From contig NZ_JXTE01000106.1 in the NCBI RefSeq assembly GCF_000972385.1, positions 1 through 25,232 of the forward strand: a DNA stretch of 25,232 bases, in the 5' to 3' direction. The first letter of the stretch is position 1, and each line of letters opens with the position of its first letter. The notes beneath the pieces are model-generated. The model worked only from the letters and a program-made list of their open reading frames with translations. It did no database searches and was not told the DNA's origin. This document shows positions 16,847-23,887 of this stretch, one piece after another. The stretch comes from Streptomyces sp. WM6386. GTDB lineage: Bacteria > Actinomycetota > Actinomycetes > Streptomycetales > Streptomycetaceae. Both the position numbers and the translations under genes were made by a program.

Positions 16847-17299
16847 ATGACCAAAGCGACGAAACTGCTGACCGCCCTGCCCCCGCCCCAGCGGGCACGC
16901 CTGATGGCCCTGGCCCAGGAGGTCTCCTTCCCCGAGGACACCCGGATCTTCGAGCCGGGGGGTACGGCCGACCGCTTCTGGGTCATCCGCTCGGGCGCGG
17001 TCTCCCTCGACCAGCAGGTGACGTCCCTGCAACGGGTGACCGTGGCCAGTCTCGGCTCGGGGGATCTGCTCGGCTGGTCGTGGCTGTTCCCGCCGCACCA
17101 GTGGGACTTCGGCGCGGTGGCCTTCAGCCCCGTGCGAGCCTATGAGTTCGAAGCGGCGGCGGTGCTCGGTCTGTGCGAGGAGGACCCCCAGCTCGGCCTG
17201 ATCCTGGTGCGCAGCGTCGCCGAGATCCTGGCGTACCGGCTGGAGACGACCCGGGGCAAGCTGCTGGAGCAGTACTCGATCTCCCGGCGTGCCCGCTGA
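16847..17299 (+). CDS. Stand-alone cyclic nucleotide-binding domain protein (CRP-like, no HTH)
   Basis: A 150-residue protein that is a single cNMP-binding (CAP_ED) fold: EVSFPEDTRIFEPGGTADRF opens the beta-roll, WVIRSGAVSLDQQV follows, then VASLGSGDLLGWSWLFPPHQW where CRP has its phosphate-binding cassette, and a C-terminal helix (LILVRSVAEILAYRLETTRG). The canonical Arg-Ser/Thr-Ala ligand motif is not evident, so binding of cAMP is doubtful. There is no DNA-binding domain; the protein ends shortly after the dimer-helix-like segment. ATG 16847 has GAGGAG ten bases upstream. The preceding terminator suggests an independent transcript. It may act as a protein-binding sensor. It converges on the MFS remnant. 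Confidence 0.8.
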   Translation: MTKATKLLTALPPPQRARLMALAQEVSFPEDTRIFEPGGTADRFWVIRSGAVSLDQQVTSLQRVTVASLGSGDLLGWSWLFPPHQWDFGAVAFSPVRAYEFEAAAVLGLCEEDPQLGLILVRSVAEILAYRLETTRGKLLEQYSISRRAR

Positions 17300-17303
17300 C
17301 GGC

Positions 17304-17763
17304 TCAGACGCGGTAGCGGCGCAGCGCCGGTACGGCGGCGGCCGAGGACGGCGCCGATGGGGATCGCCGCGAACAGCAGACCGAGGGCGAGACCTTCGCC
17401 GTAGGGCGCGTAGGTCTCCGAGGCCAGCTGCGGGAACAGGGCGCGCGGCATGCCGAGGACCATCGCGATGATGTCGGCGAGGAAGGACAGCAGCAGCACC
17501 TTGTGCAGGGAGATGTACCGGAACCCGGCCGCGATCTCGCGCACTCCCGCGCGGCGCTTGGTCTGCGACACCGGCGGCGGCAGCGCGGGCAACCGGTAGA
17601 CCGCCCACACCGTGACGCACAGTGCCAGGGCGTCGATGAGGTAGAGCTCCGGCAGGCCGATGACCGGGATCAGGGCGCCCGCCAGGAGCGGACCGACCAC
17701 GTGGCCGGTCTGCATGACGGTGGAGCCGAGGGCGTTGGCGGCGGTCAGCTGCACCTCGCGCCC
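17304..17763 (-). pseudogene. MFS exporter remnant (EntS/DUF894-like), truncated at both ends
   Basis: The minus strand encodes part of a major facilitator transporter: REVQLTAANALGS near 17763, VVGPLLAGALIPVIGLPELY, LYLIDALALCVTVWAVYRLP, a cytoplasmic loop, then LSFLADIIAMVLGMPRALFP and GLALGLLFAAIPIGAVLG. This matches the middle of EntS-like exporters. The first three or so helices are missing. After GAVLG the frame is lost; a different frame gives AAVPALRRYRV and a stop at 17306-17304, which looks like a normal C-terminal end, so the last helices (roughly 100 residues) appear deleted. Continuing in the first frame runs antisense into the cNMP-binding gene, which is not a credible product. 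Decay or a collapsed assembly are both possible. Confidence 0.72.
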
Positions 17764-17853
17764 GACCGCCCGATGGACGCGCCCCTGTACTGGCAGCAGT
17801 GGAAGCTGGACTCGCCCGCGCTGGCGACCGTGGCCGAGGCGCTCACCTCCTAG
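17757..17853 (+). pseudogene. C-terminal fragment of an ArgP-like LysR regulator
   Basis: The plus strand reads APDRPMDAPLYWQQWKLD and then SPALATVAEALTS, ending at TAG 17851-17853. The PLYWQxWxLxSxxL pattern is typical of the C-terminus of ArgP/LysG LysR-type regulators, which control lysine/arginine export. Everything upstream (about 270 residues, including the HTH) is absent; the sequence switches at about 17757-17770 into the antisense MFS remnant. No start or ribosome site is present, so this is a fragment. The switch point is shared with the MFS truncation, as expected from one deletion or one misjoin. Confidence 0.6.
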
Positions 17854-17865
17854 GCGTCAACCTCA

Positions 17866-17914
17866 CACCTGCGAGGTGCCGCGCGGCCTGGTCCCGGAGT
17901 CACCGTGGTGACTC
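17866..17914 (+). promoter_or_regulatory. Two inverted repeats in the leader of the I36 inhibitor gene
   Basis: GAGTCACC (17897-17904) and GGTGACTC (17907-17914) are a perfect 8-base inverted repeat with a 2-base centre, ending 17 bases before the ATG at 17932 and just ahead of the GGGAGG ribosome site. A weaker repeat, CACCT (17866-17870) and AGGTG (17874-17878), lies upstream. The first is a good operator candidate for a dimeric regulator such as the nearby TetR protein, or a leader hairpin. It also contains an in-frame GTG (17905) that I do not take as the start. Confidence 0.45.
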
Positions 17915-17931
17915 AACGGGAGGAGAACACC

Positions 17932-18294
17932 ATGCTCACCAGGACCAAGGCGGCACTCGCCGCCCTGCTCGCCGTACCGGCCCTCACGCTCGGCTTCGCC
18001 GGCGAGGCGCAGGCCGACGGCTACTGCGGGGCCGGCCGCGTCTGCATGTGGGAGGACGGCAACTACGAGGGCAGCAGGTACGTCGACGTCGTCGCGGGCG
18101 GTCCGTACGACATCGACGGCTGGAACGGCGACAACGAGATCAGCAGCATCGACAACGCCTCCGACGACTACATCGTGATGTACGACAACGACGACCTCAC
18201 CGGCTTCCTCGGCTGCGTCCAGCCGCACCAGCGCATCCCCGAACTGTGGCGCAACGACGAGATGGAGAGCTTCATCGCCCGCTCGTTCTGCTGA
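17932..18294 (+). CDS. Secreted peptidase inhibitor I36 family protein
   Basis: A 120-residue secreted protein. Residues 1-32 or so are a Sec signal peptide (MLTRTKAALAALLAVPALT, cleavage likely after GEAQA). The mature part has YCGAGRVCMWEDGNYEGSRY, a beta/gamma-crystallin-like segment typical of I36 proteins (the SMPI metalloprotease-inhibitor family), then Asp/Asn-rich strands (ISSIDNASDDYIVMYDNDDL) and two more cysteines including the C-terminal one; the four cysteines could form two disulphides. Function as an inhibitor is inferred from the family; many Streptomyces members are untested. ATG 17932 has GGGAGG eight bases upstream. Its last 23 bases overlap the convergent TetR gene. Confidence 0.83.
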   Translation: MLTRTKAALAALLAVPALTLGFAGEAQADGYCGAGRVCMWEDGNYEGSRYVDVVAGGPYDIDGWNGDNEISSIDNASDDYIVMYDNDDLTGFLGCVQPHQRIPELWRNDEMESFIARSFC

Positions 18295-18994
18295 GCAGCG
18301 CGGCCAGTTGGGCCTCGGCGCTGTCCAGCAGCATCTCCAGCGCCGTCGGATAGGCGCTGTCCACCATGCGCCCCGCCAGCAGCGGTGCCGCCTCCGCGAT
18401 CCGGGGATGCGTGGTGCGGGGCAGGTGGGCGTAGGTCGAGCTCCACATGTCCTCGTCGGCGTGGAGCGCGGCACTGGGCAGGGCCAGGGAGGCGGCGTCG
18501 AGGGCGGCGAAGGCCAGGGTCTGGTCGATGAAGGCGTGGTAGATGCGCACCGTGTCGGCCAGTGGGAAGCCGGCGGTGCGCAGCACGTCGAGGACCGCCT
18601 CGTCGGCGGCGAGTTCGTTGGGCCGCCCGGTGACCCGGTTCGTGGTCAGCACGGCGGCCTGCGGATGGGCGAGGTACGCGGCGTGGAGGCGCAGCCCGAC
18701 CGCGCGCAGGTCCGCCCGCCACCGTCCCGTCGGCTCCCAGCCCCGCAGCGCCTGTCCGATCAGCGCGTCGCCGATCGCCAGGGTCAGCTCGTCCATCCCG
18801 CGGAAGTAGCGGTACAGAGTGCTGGGGTCGGCGTCCAGGGCCAGGCCCAGGCGGCGGGCGGTGAGTCCGGTGCTGCCGTGTTCGCGCAGCATCCGCAGCG
18901 CGGTCTCGACGATCAGCTCCTCGGACAGCACGGTGCCGCTCTTGGTGGGGCGGCGCCGACGCCGCTTCTCCTCGGGTACGACCGCCTTCGGCAT
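18272..18994 (-). CDS. TetR/AcrR family transcriptional regulator
   Basis: A 240-residue one-component repressor. A basic N-terminus (EEKRRRRRPTKSG) precedes the TetR helix-turn-helix at about residues 25-70 (LIVETALRMLREHGSTGLTA, RRLGLALDADPSTLYRYF), and the remainder is an all-helical ligand-binding domain of the TetR_C type (ADTVRIYHAFIDQTLAFAAL). The start has AAGGAGG eight bases upstream. It is divergent from the saccharopine dehydrogenase-like gene, with 109 bases between them containing repeats suited to an operator, so it probably represses itself and that gene. The ligand is unknown. The 3' end overlaps the I36 gene by 23 bases, tail to tail. Confidence 0.9.
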   Translation of the reverse strand: MPKAVVPEEKRRRRRPTKSGTVLSEELIVETALRMLREHGSTGLTARRLGLALDADPSTLYRYFRGMDELTLAIGDALIGQALRGWEPTGRWRADLRAVGLRLHAAYLAHPQAAVLTTNRVTGRPNELAADEAVLDVLRTAGFPLADTVRIYHAFIDQTLAFAALDAASLALPSAALHADEDMWSSTYAHLPRTTHPRIAEAAPLLAGRMVDSAYPTALEMLLDSAEAQLAALLSRTSGR

Positions 18995-19003
18995 GCCGCG
19001 CCT

Positions 19004-19049
19004 CCTTATGCCAACGCCATTGACCTTATGTGAGCGGGCGGCGTTGTAT
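19004..19049 (+). promoter_or_regulatory. Promoter and candidate TetR operator in the divergent gap
   Basis: On the plus strand TTGACC (19020-19025), 18 bases, then TTGTAT (19044-19049) is a good SigHrdB-type promoter for the dehydrogenase gene. Overlapping it are a direct repeat CCTTATG (19004-19010 and 19024-19030, 20 bases apart) and an inverted repeat CAACGCC / GGCGTTG (19012-19018 and 19040-19046). The inverted repeat brackets the -35 and reaches the -10, where a bound TetR dimer would block transcription. Confidence 0.55.
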
Positions 19050-19103
19050 CTCCGTCAGGGGCCCCACCGATGTCCTGGACCTTCGACCGACGGAGTGCTT
19101 GTC

Positions 19104-20324
19104 ATGCGTGTACTGCTCGTGGGAGCCGGTGGAGTGGGCACCGCCATCACCCGGATCGCGGCCCGGCGACCGTTCTTCGAGGCGATGGTGGTGGCGGACT
19201 ACGACCTGGCCCGCGCCGAGGCCGCCGTGGCGGCGCTCGGCACCGAGGGAGCCCGCTTCCGGGCCGAGCGCGTCGACGCGAGCGACGAGGCGGCCGTGAC
19301 GGCGCTGCTGGAGCGGCACGCGTGCGACGTTCTCCTCAACGCGACCGACCCCCGCTTCGTGATGCCGCTGTTCCGGGCGGCCCGCGCGGCCGAGGCGACG
19401 TATGTCGACATGGCGATGTCGCTGTCGCGGCCGCACCCCGAGCGCCCCTACGACGAGTGCGGAGTCAAGCTCGGCGACGCCCAGTTCGAGGAGGCGATCG
19501 GCTGGGAGAAGGCGGGGGTGCTGGCGCTCGTCGGCATGGGGGTGGAGCCGGGTCTCTCGGACGTCTTCGCCCGGTACGCGGCCGATGAACTCTTCGACGA
19601 GATCGAGGAGATCGGTGTCCGCGACGGCGCGAACCTCACCGTCGACGGCTATGACTTCGCGCCGTCCTTCAGTATCTGGACCACCATCGAGGAGTGCCTG
19701 AACCCGCCCGTGGTCTACGAGGAGGACCGCGGCTGGTTCACCACGGCACCGTTCAGCGAACCCGAGGTGTTCGACTTCCCCGAGGGCATCGGCCCGGTGG
19801 AGTGCGTGAACGTCGAGCACGAGGAGGTGCTGCTCGTTCCCCGCTGGGTCGACGCCAAGCGCGTCACCTTCAAGTACGGCCTGGGTGAGGAGTTCATCCA
19901 GACGCTGAAGACGCTGCACCTTTTGGGCCTTGACCGCACCGAGCCGGTCACCGTGCCGAGCCCGGACGGACCGGTCCGGGTCTCGCCCCGGGACGTGGTC
20001 GCCGCCTGTCTCCCCGACCCGGCGACGCTGGGCGAGCTCATGCACGGCAAGACCTGCGCGGGCACCTGGGTGAAGGGTGTCAAGGACGGGGCGCCGCGCG
20101 AGGTGTACCTGTACCACGTGGTCGACAACCAGTGGTCCATGGCGGAGTACGGCTGCCAGGCGGTGGTGTGGCAGACGGCGATCAACCCGGTCGTCGCCCT
20201 CGAACTCCTCGCCACGGGCGCCTGGTCGGGCTCGGGCGTCCTCGGCCCGGAGGCCTTCCCCGCCGACCCCTTCCTGGATCTGCTGACCTCGTACGGCTCC
20301 CCGTGGGGGCTGCGCGAGCAGTGA
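19104..20324 (+). CDS. Saccharopine dehydrogenase family protein (LYS9/carboxynorspermidine dehydrogenase-like)
   Basis: A 406-residue NAD(P)-dependent enzyme. The N-terminal Rossmann fold has VLLVGAGGVGTAITRIAARR, with LLNATDPRFVMPLFRAARAA and YVDMAMSLSRPHPER following, then LALVGMGVEPGLSDVFARYA, which is characteristic of the saccharopine/carboxynorspermidine dehydrogenase group. The catalytic domain (about 130-350) contains WTTIEECLNPPVVYE and VEHEEVLLVPRW. Members reduce or oxidise imine-type amino acid conjugates in lysine or polyamine metabolism; the actual substrate here is unknown. ATG 19104 has ACGGAG nine bases upstream. It is divergent from the TetR gene and likely under its control. 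A PLP amino acid decarboxylase lies 3 kb away, but no direct link is shown. Confidence 0.86.
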   Translation: MRVLLVGAGGVGTAITRIAARRPFFEAMVVADYDLARAEAAVAALGTEGARFRAERVDASDEAAVTALLERHACDVLLNATDPRFVMPLFRAARAAEATYVDMAMSLSRPHPERPYDECGVKLGDAQFEEAIGWEKAGVLALVGMGVEPGLSDVFARYAADELFDEIEEIGVRDGANLTVDGYDFAPSFSIWTTIEECLNPPVVYEEDRGWFTTAPFSEPEVFDFPEGIGPVECVNVEHEEVLLVPRWVDAKRVTFKYGLGEEFIQTLKTLHLLGLDRTEPVTVPSPDGPVRVSPRDVVAACLPDPATLGELMHGKTCAGTWVKGVKDGAPREVYLYHVVDNQWSMAEYGCQAVVWQTAINPVVALELLATGAWSGSGVLGPEAFPADPFLDLLTSYGSPWGLREQ

Positions 20325-20432
20325 GCCCGGATTTCCTGGACATCCGTTGTTTCACTCATGCATCGACAGGTGACCCGAAAGCGAGTAAGCCATCCGCGAG
20401 GGCACGGACGACTTCGAACGCAGGTGACATCG

Positions 20433-20687
20433 ATGGAGAACTGGCGAGACCATGCCATGTGCCGCGACGAGGACCCCGACCTCTTCTTCCCGATCGGAAA
20501 CACCGGCCCGGCACTGGTGCAGACGGAACAGGCGAAGGCGATCTGCCACCGCTGCCCCGTGCAGACACGGTGCCTTGAGTGGGCCATGGACACCGGGCAG
20601 GCGATCGGTGTCTGGGGCGGAACGAGCGAGGCCGAACGACGCTCACTGCAACGGCGCCGGGCCAGGGCCGGGCGCACTCCCGGCTAG
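20433..20687 (+). CDS. WhiB-family iron-sulfur regulator, WblE/WhiB1-like
   Basis: An 84-residue Wbl protein. Four cysteines (10, 38, 41, 47; spacing C-x27-C-x2-C-x5-C) would hold a [4Fe-4S] cluster, followed by the GVWGG turn at 59-63 and a basic C-terminal tail (SLQRRRARAGR). DPDLFFPIGNTGPALVQ is closest to WblE/WhiB1, the group that binds the primary sigma factor's region 4 and senses nitric oxide. ATG 20433 is chosen over in-frame ATG 20358 because it gives the family's usual N-terminus and has AGGTGA before it. Streptomyces normally have one conserved wblE elsewhere, so this may be a second copy. The end overlaps the histidine kinase gene by 45 bases on the opposite strand. Confidence 0.9.
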   Translation: MENWRDHAMCRDEDPDLFFPIGNTGPALVQTEQAKAICHRCPVQTRCLEWAMDTGQAIGVWGGTSEAERRSLQRRRARAGRTPG

Positions 20688-22413
20688 CCCCGGCACCCGC
20701 AGCGTGAAGACGCTTCCCGCGCCGGGTTCACTCGTCGCCCGAGCCGTGCTGCCGTGCGCGGCGACCAGGTGGCGGACGATCGGCAGGCCGAGACCGTTGC
20801 CGCCGGTACGACGGCTGCGGGACTTCTCGGCCCGCCAGAACCGGTCGAAGACATGCGGCAGATCCTCGGCCGCGATCCCGCTGCCGGTGTCGGCGACTTC
20901 GCGGACGACATCGTCACCCTCGCACCATGCCGCGAGGGTGACGGTGCCGTCCGCGGGCGTGTGCCGAAGGGCGTTGGAGACGAGGTTGCCGAGCGCCTGC
21001 CGCATCCGCACCGGGCCGGCGTCCAGCCACGGCGTGCCCTCCGTCTCGGTGCGCAGGGCGACGCCCGCCGTGTCCGCGGCCACCCGGTACGCCGCGCCGA
21101 CCTGACCTATCAACTCGTCGGCGCGGACGGGCTCTCGGTGCAGCCGCAACGTGTCCGCGTCGGCGGCGGCGAGGTCCTGGAGGTCGTCGATGACTCGCTG
21201 GAGGACGAGGGCCTCCTCGTGCAGGGACGCGAGCAGTTCCGGGTCCGGCGCCACGACCCCGTCCTTGGTGACCTCCAGCCAGCCGCGGATGTTGGTGAGC
21301 GGACTGCGCAGTTCATGGGCGATGTCGCTGACCATGGCCTTGCGCTGCGCCTCCAGCCGTTCCCGGCGTTCGGGGAGGTCGTTGAAGGCCGCGGCGAGGA
21401 TGCCGCTCTCGTCCCGCGTGGTCACGGGCACCCGCACATGCAGCTCCGGCGGCTGCTGGGCCGCCGCGGTCAGCGCGCGCAGCGGCCGGACGAGCCGCGT
21501 GGCGACGAGGGCGGTCACGGCGACGGTGACGGCGAGCACGAGACCGGCGACACCGACGACCTTGGCCTTGTTGGCCGGTGACATGTCGAACCGCACGGCG
21601 GTCCGGTCCCCGCCGCCCAGGAACAGCTCGGCGGTCGGCGCGACATAGGGGTCGAGCTGGGCGCGGCGCGCGCTGTCGACACAGTTCTGGGCGAGGCGCG
21701 CGGCGTCGGCCTGTGCCTCGCTGCCGAACCTGGCCGTCTTGTACCGGTCGGTGGCGAGGTAGGGCACCTCGGGCCAGGTCGGTGAGCTCGGCGTGGGCCT
21801 TCTCCTCGGTCTCGGTGGGGGTGTTGAGCTTGCCGTCCGCGCACGGCAGGGGCGCGTCGTCGTCGCTGAGGATGGGACGGCCGCTGGGTGTCTTGACGAT
21901 GTCGGTGTCGACGCCGCCTCGGGCGAAGCACTTCTGGCGGACGAGGGCCAGCTTGTCCAGCCGACGGCTTTCCTCGGCCGTCAGCCGGTACGGACCCACC
22001 ACTCGCGGGTCCATGCCGCTGCGTTGCGCCCCGCGGTCGGTGTAGGTGTCGGTGCGCAGGGGATCGACGGTGGCCGCGGCGCGCGGCGGCAGGGAGGTGC
22101 CGGGCGGCGCGGAGCCGACGATGGGCACGCGGTCGGTCGTGGTGAGCGCGTTGCGCCGGCCGGTCTTCTCGGACAGCTCCCGTGCGGTCCGCTCGACGCC
22201 CTTCCAGTCGGCGTGGGTCGCGGCGTACCCGCTGAGCCGGGCGAGGACGTCCATGTCCTCGGCGAGCACCTGCCCCTGTTCCTCCCGCAGCGCCTGGGTG
22301 GTGGTCGCCACCGCGAGCCAGGCCGTCGCCGCCACCGAGCAGACCGCGATCAGGACGGAGGTGATGAGCAGCCGGACGAGAAGGCGCTTGCGCAGCGGTA
22401 TGCCGGCGCTCAT
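20643..22413 (-). pseudogene. Sensor histidine kinase (OmpR-type partner), frameshift near 21770-21785
   Basis: A membrane sensor kinase paired with the overlapping regulator gene. N-terminal frame: MSAGIPLRKRLLVRLLITS begins a membrane helix (about 12-35), then an extracellular sensor domain of about 170 residues ending HAELTDLA. The second frame resumes with EVPYLATDRYKTARFGSEA, a second helix (VVGVAGLVLAVTVAVTALVA), HAMP, the phosphorylated His in SDIAHELRSPLTNIRGWLEV, N box LGNLVSNALRHT, and VADTGSGIAAEDLPHVFDRF and GGNGLGLPIVRHL. Start to stop is 1771 bases, one over a multiple of three, so about 1 base is gained or 2 (or 5) lost. ATG 22413 overlaps the regulator's TGA. The frameshift separates the sensor from the kinase; a base error is possible. 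Confidence 0.86.
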
Positions 22414-23092
22414 CCGCGGCCGCCGCTGAGCTTGTAGCCGACGCCGAACACGGTCAGCAGCCGGACCGGCCTGCGCGGATCCGTCTCGGTCTTGCGCCGC
22501 AGGTTCATGATGTGGACGTCCACGGCCCGCTCGGTGGACGATCGGTCGATGCCACGGGTGCACTCCAGCAACTGCCGCCGGGAGAACACCCGCTCGGGTT
22601 CGGCGGCCATGGCGAGCAGGATCGCGAACTCGGCGGGCGTGCACTCCACTTCCTCGCCCTCGCACCGCACCTCGTGCTGTACGGGATCGACCCGCAGTCC
22701 CGCGGCCCGTACGACGCCCGGGGCGCCCCCGCTGCGCCGCAGGACCGTGCGGATCCGGGCCATCAGCTCACGCGGGCTGCAGGGCTTGGTCATGTAGTCG
22801 TCGGCGCCCACGTCCAGGCCGAGCAGCACGTCGTCCTCGGTGGAGCGGGCGGTGAGCATGAGCACCGGGGTGTCGTCCGCCCGCCGCAGCGCCCGGCACA
22901 CGCCGAGGCCGTCGACCACGGGCAGCACATCAGGTCCAGCACGACCAGGTCGGGTCTCAGCCGTCGCACCGCGTCGAGGGCGGCGGCGCCGTCGTGGACC
23001 ACGGTGGCGGTGTGGCCCTCCGCCAGCAGGGAGCGGCGTATGAGTTCGGCCTGCATCTCGTCGTCCTCGGCGACCAGCACATGTGCGCACAC
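22410..23092 (-). pseudogene. OmpR/PhoB-family response regulator, frameshift near 22925-22931
   Basis: The receiver domain starts VCAHVLVAEDDEMQAELIRR and reaches the phospho-acceptor strand LVVLDLM, then the frame breaks; in the next frame it continues PVVDGLGVCRALRRADDTPV, LMLTARSTEDDVLLGLDVGA and the conserved Lys in DYMTKPCSPREL, then a winged-helix DNA-binding domain (VECTPAEFAILLAMAAEPER, RRQLLECTRGIDRSSTERAV, TVFGVGYKL). The span of 683 bases is two over a multiple of three; a doubled TG in ATGTGCTG would explain it. The GTG start at 23092 has AGGATC upstream and lies 19 bases after the transpeptidase stop. The partner kinase overlaps it by 4 bases. As read, no full-length regulator would be made; a base-call error is a real alternative. 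Confidence 0.87.
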
Positions 23093-23111
23093 CTGGCGGA
23101 TCCTAAGCCGC

Positions 23112-23846
23112 TCAGCGGTCCAGGGAGTCGGCGTCGCCCATGACGACGACCGGACGGCGGGCCGGGTCCAGCGCCAGGAGGAGCTCCTTCATGTGCTCCT
23201 CGGCGAGGCTGACACAGCCGTGGGTGGGCCCGTCGTGGTCGACGTGCAGCCATATCCCGCCGCCGCGGCCGGCGCCGAGCGGGCGGGTCCAGTCGAGGGG
23301 TGAAGTGCCGGGCTCACGGTTGTAGTTGATCGCGATCACATAGTCGAAGGAGCCGGCCAGGGGTTCGCCCTCGAAGCCGGTGCCGGTCGCGGTGAAGCCG
23401 CTGCCGTGGTCGTAGGGCAGCCGGGTGCCGGGATCGCGGAGGCGTCCGCCGGCGTCGGTGAGGCCGAAGACACCGATGGGTGACCGCAGATCGCCGGCGC
23501 GGTGGTGGTCGCTCCAGCCACGCAGCGCGTTGTGCGCGGGCCAACGGTCGGCGGCCTCCCAGCCGTCGTCGGTGCGCTCGTACAGGGCGACGGTGGACCG
23601 CGAGGAGTTCTTGCCGCGTCCGGTGACGACGACGGCCTGGCGGGCGTCGTCGGGCACCTTCGCCCACGTCTTCGGCCCCAGCCCGGGCAGTTGCTGCGGG
23701 GCGACCTCCAGGGAGATCGGCGGTGCGGGCCGGATCGACGTGGTGGCCGGCGGCCGCCGCTCGGGGGTCGCCACCGCCCCTCCCCCGCACCCGGTGAGCA
23801 CGAGGGAGGCGGCCAAGAGCGCGACATGCGGTCTGCGTGTGATCAT
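23112..23846 (-). CDS. L,D-transpeptidase-like (YkuD-type) lipoprotein
   Basis: A 244-residue exported protein. The N-terminus (MITRRPHVALLAASLVLTGC) is a lipoprotein signal with Cys20 as the lipid anchor. After a Pro-rich linker comes a domain with VVVTGRGKNSSRSTVALYER, SPIGVFGLTDAGGR, FDYVIAINYNRE, IWLHVDHDGPTHGCVSL: His201, His204 and Cys211 in THGC match the YkuD catalytic motif, which cross-links peptidoglycan stems through a Cys thioester. The position normally filled by Arg after the THGC motif is Ser here (THGCVS), a pattern seen in some family members. ATG 23846 has GAGGGT seven bases upstream; a longer frame to 23924 lacks a signal. It lies between the M1 peptidase and the two-component genes, all on the minus strand with short gaps. 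Confidence 0.84.
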   Translation of the reverse strand: MITRRPHVALLAASLVLTGCGGGAVATPERRPPATTSIRPAPPISLEVAPQQLPGLGPKTWAKVPDDARQAVVVTGRGKNSSRSTVALYERTDDGWEAADRWPAHNALRGWSDHHRAGDLRSPIGVFGLTDAGGRLRDPGTRLPYDHGSGFTATGTGFEGEPLAGSFDYVIAINYNREPGTSPLDWTRPLGAGRGGGIWLHVDHDGPTHGCVSLAEEHMKELLLALDPARRPVVVMGDADSLDR

Positions 23847-23887
23847 GCGTCGACCCTCGCCGACACTTGTTGGGAACTCGTCAGGTT

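Noticed and set aside
17905..17931. GTG at 17905 as the start of the I36 gene
   Set aside because: It lies inside the palindrome and would add charged residues before the signal peptide; ATG 17932 has an ideal ribosome site and gives a normal signal peptide.
20325..20432. Promoter upstream of the WhiB-like gene
   Set aside because: TTGTTTC near 20348 could be a -35 but no acceptable -10 lies at the right spacing, so I do not call one.
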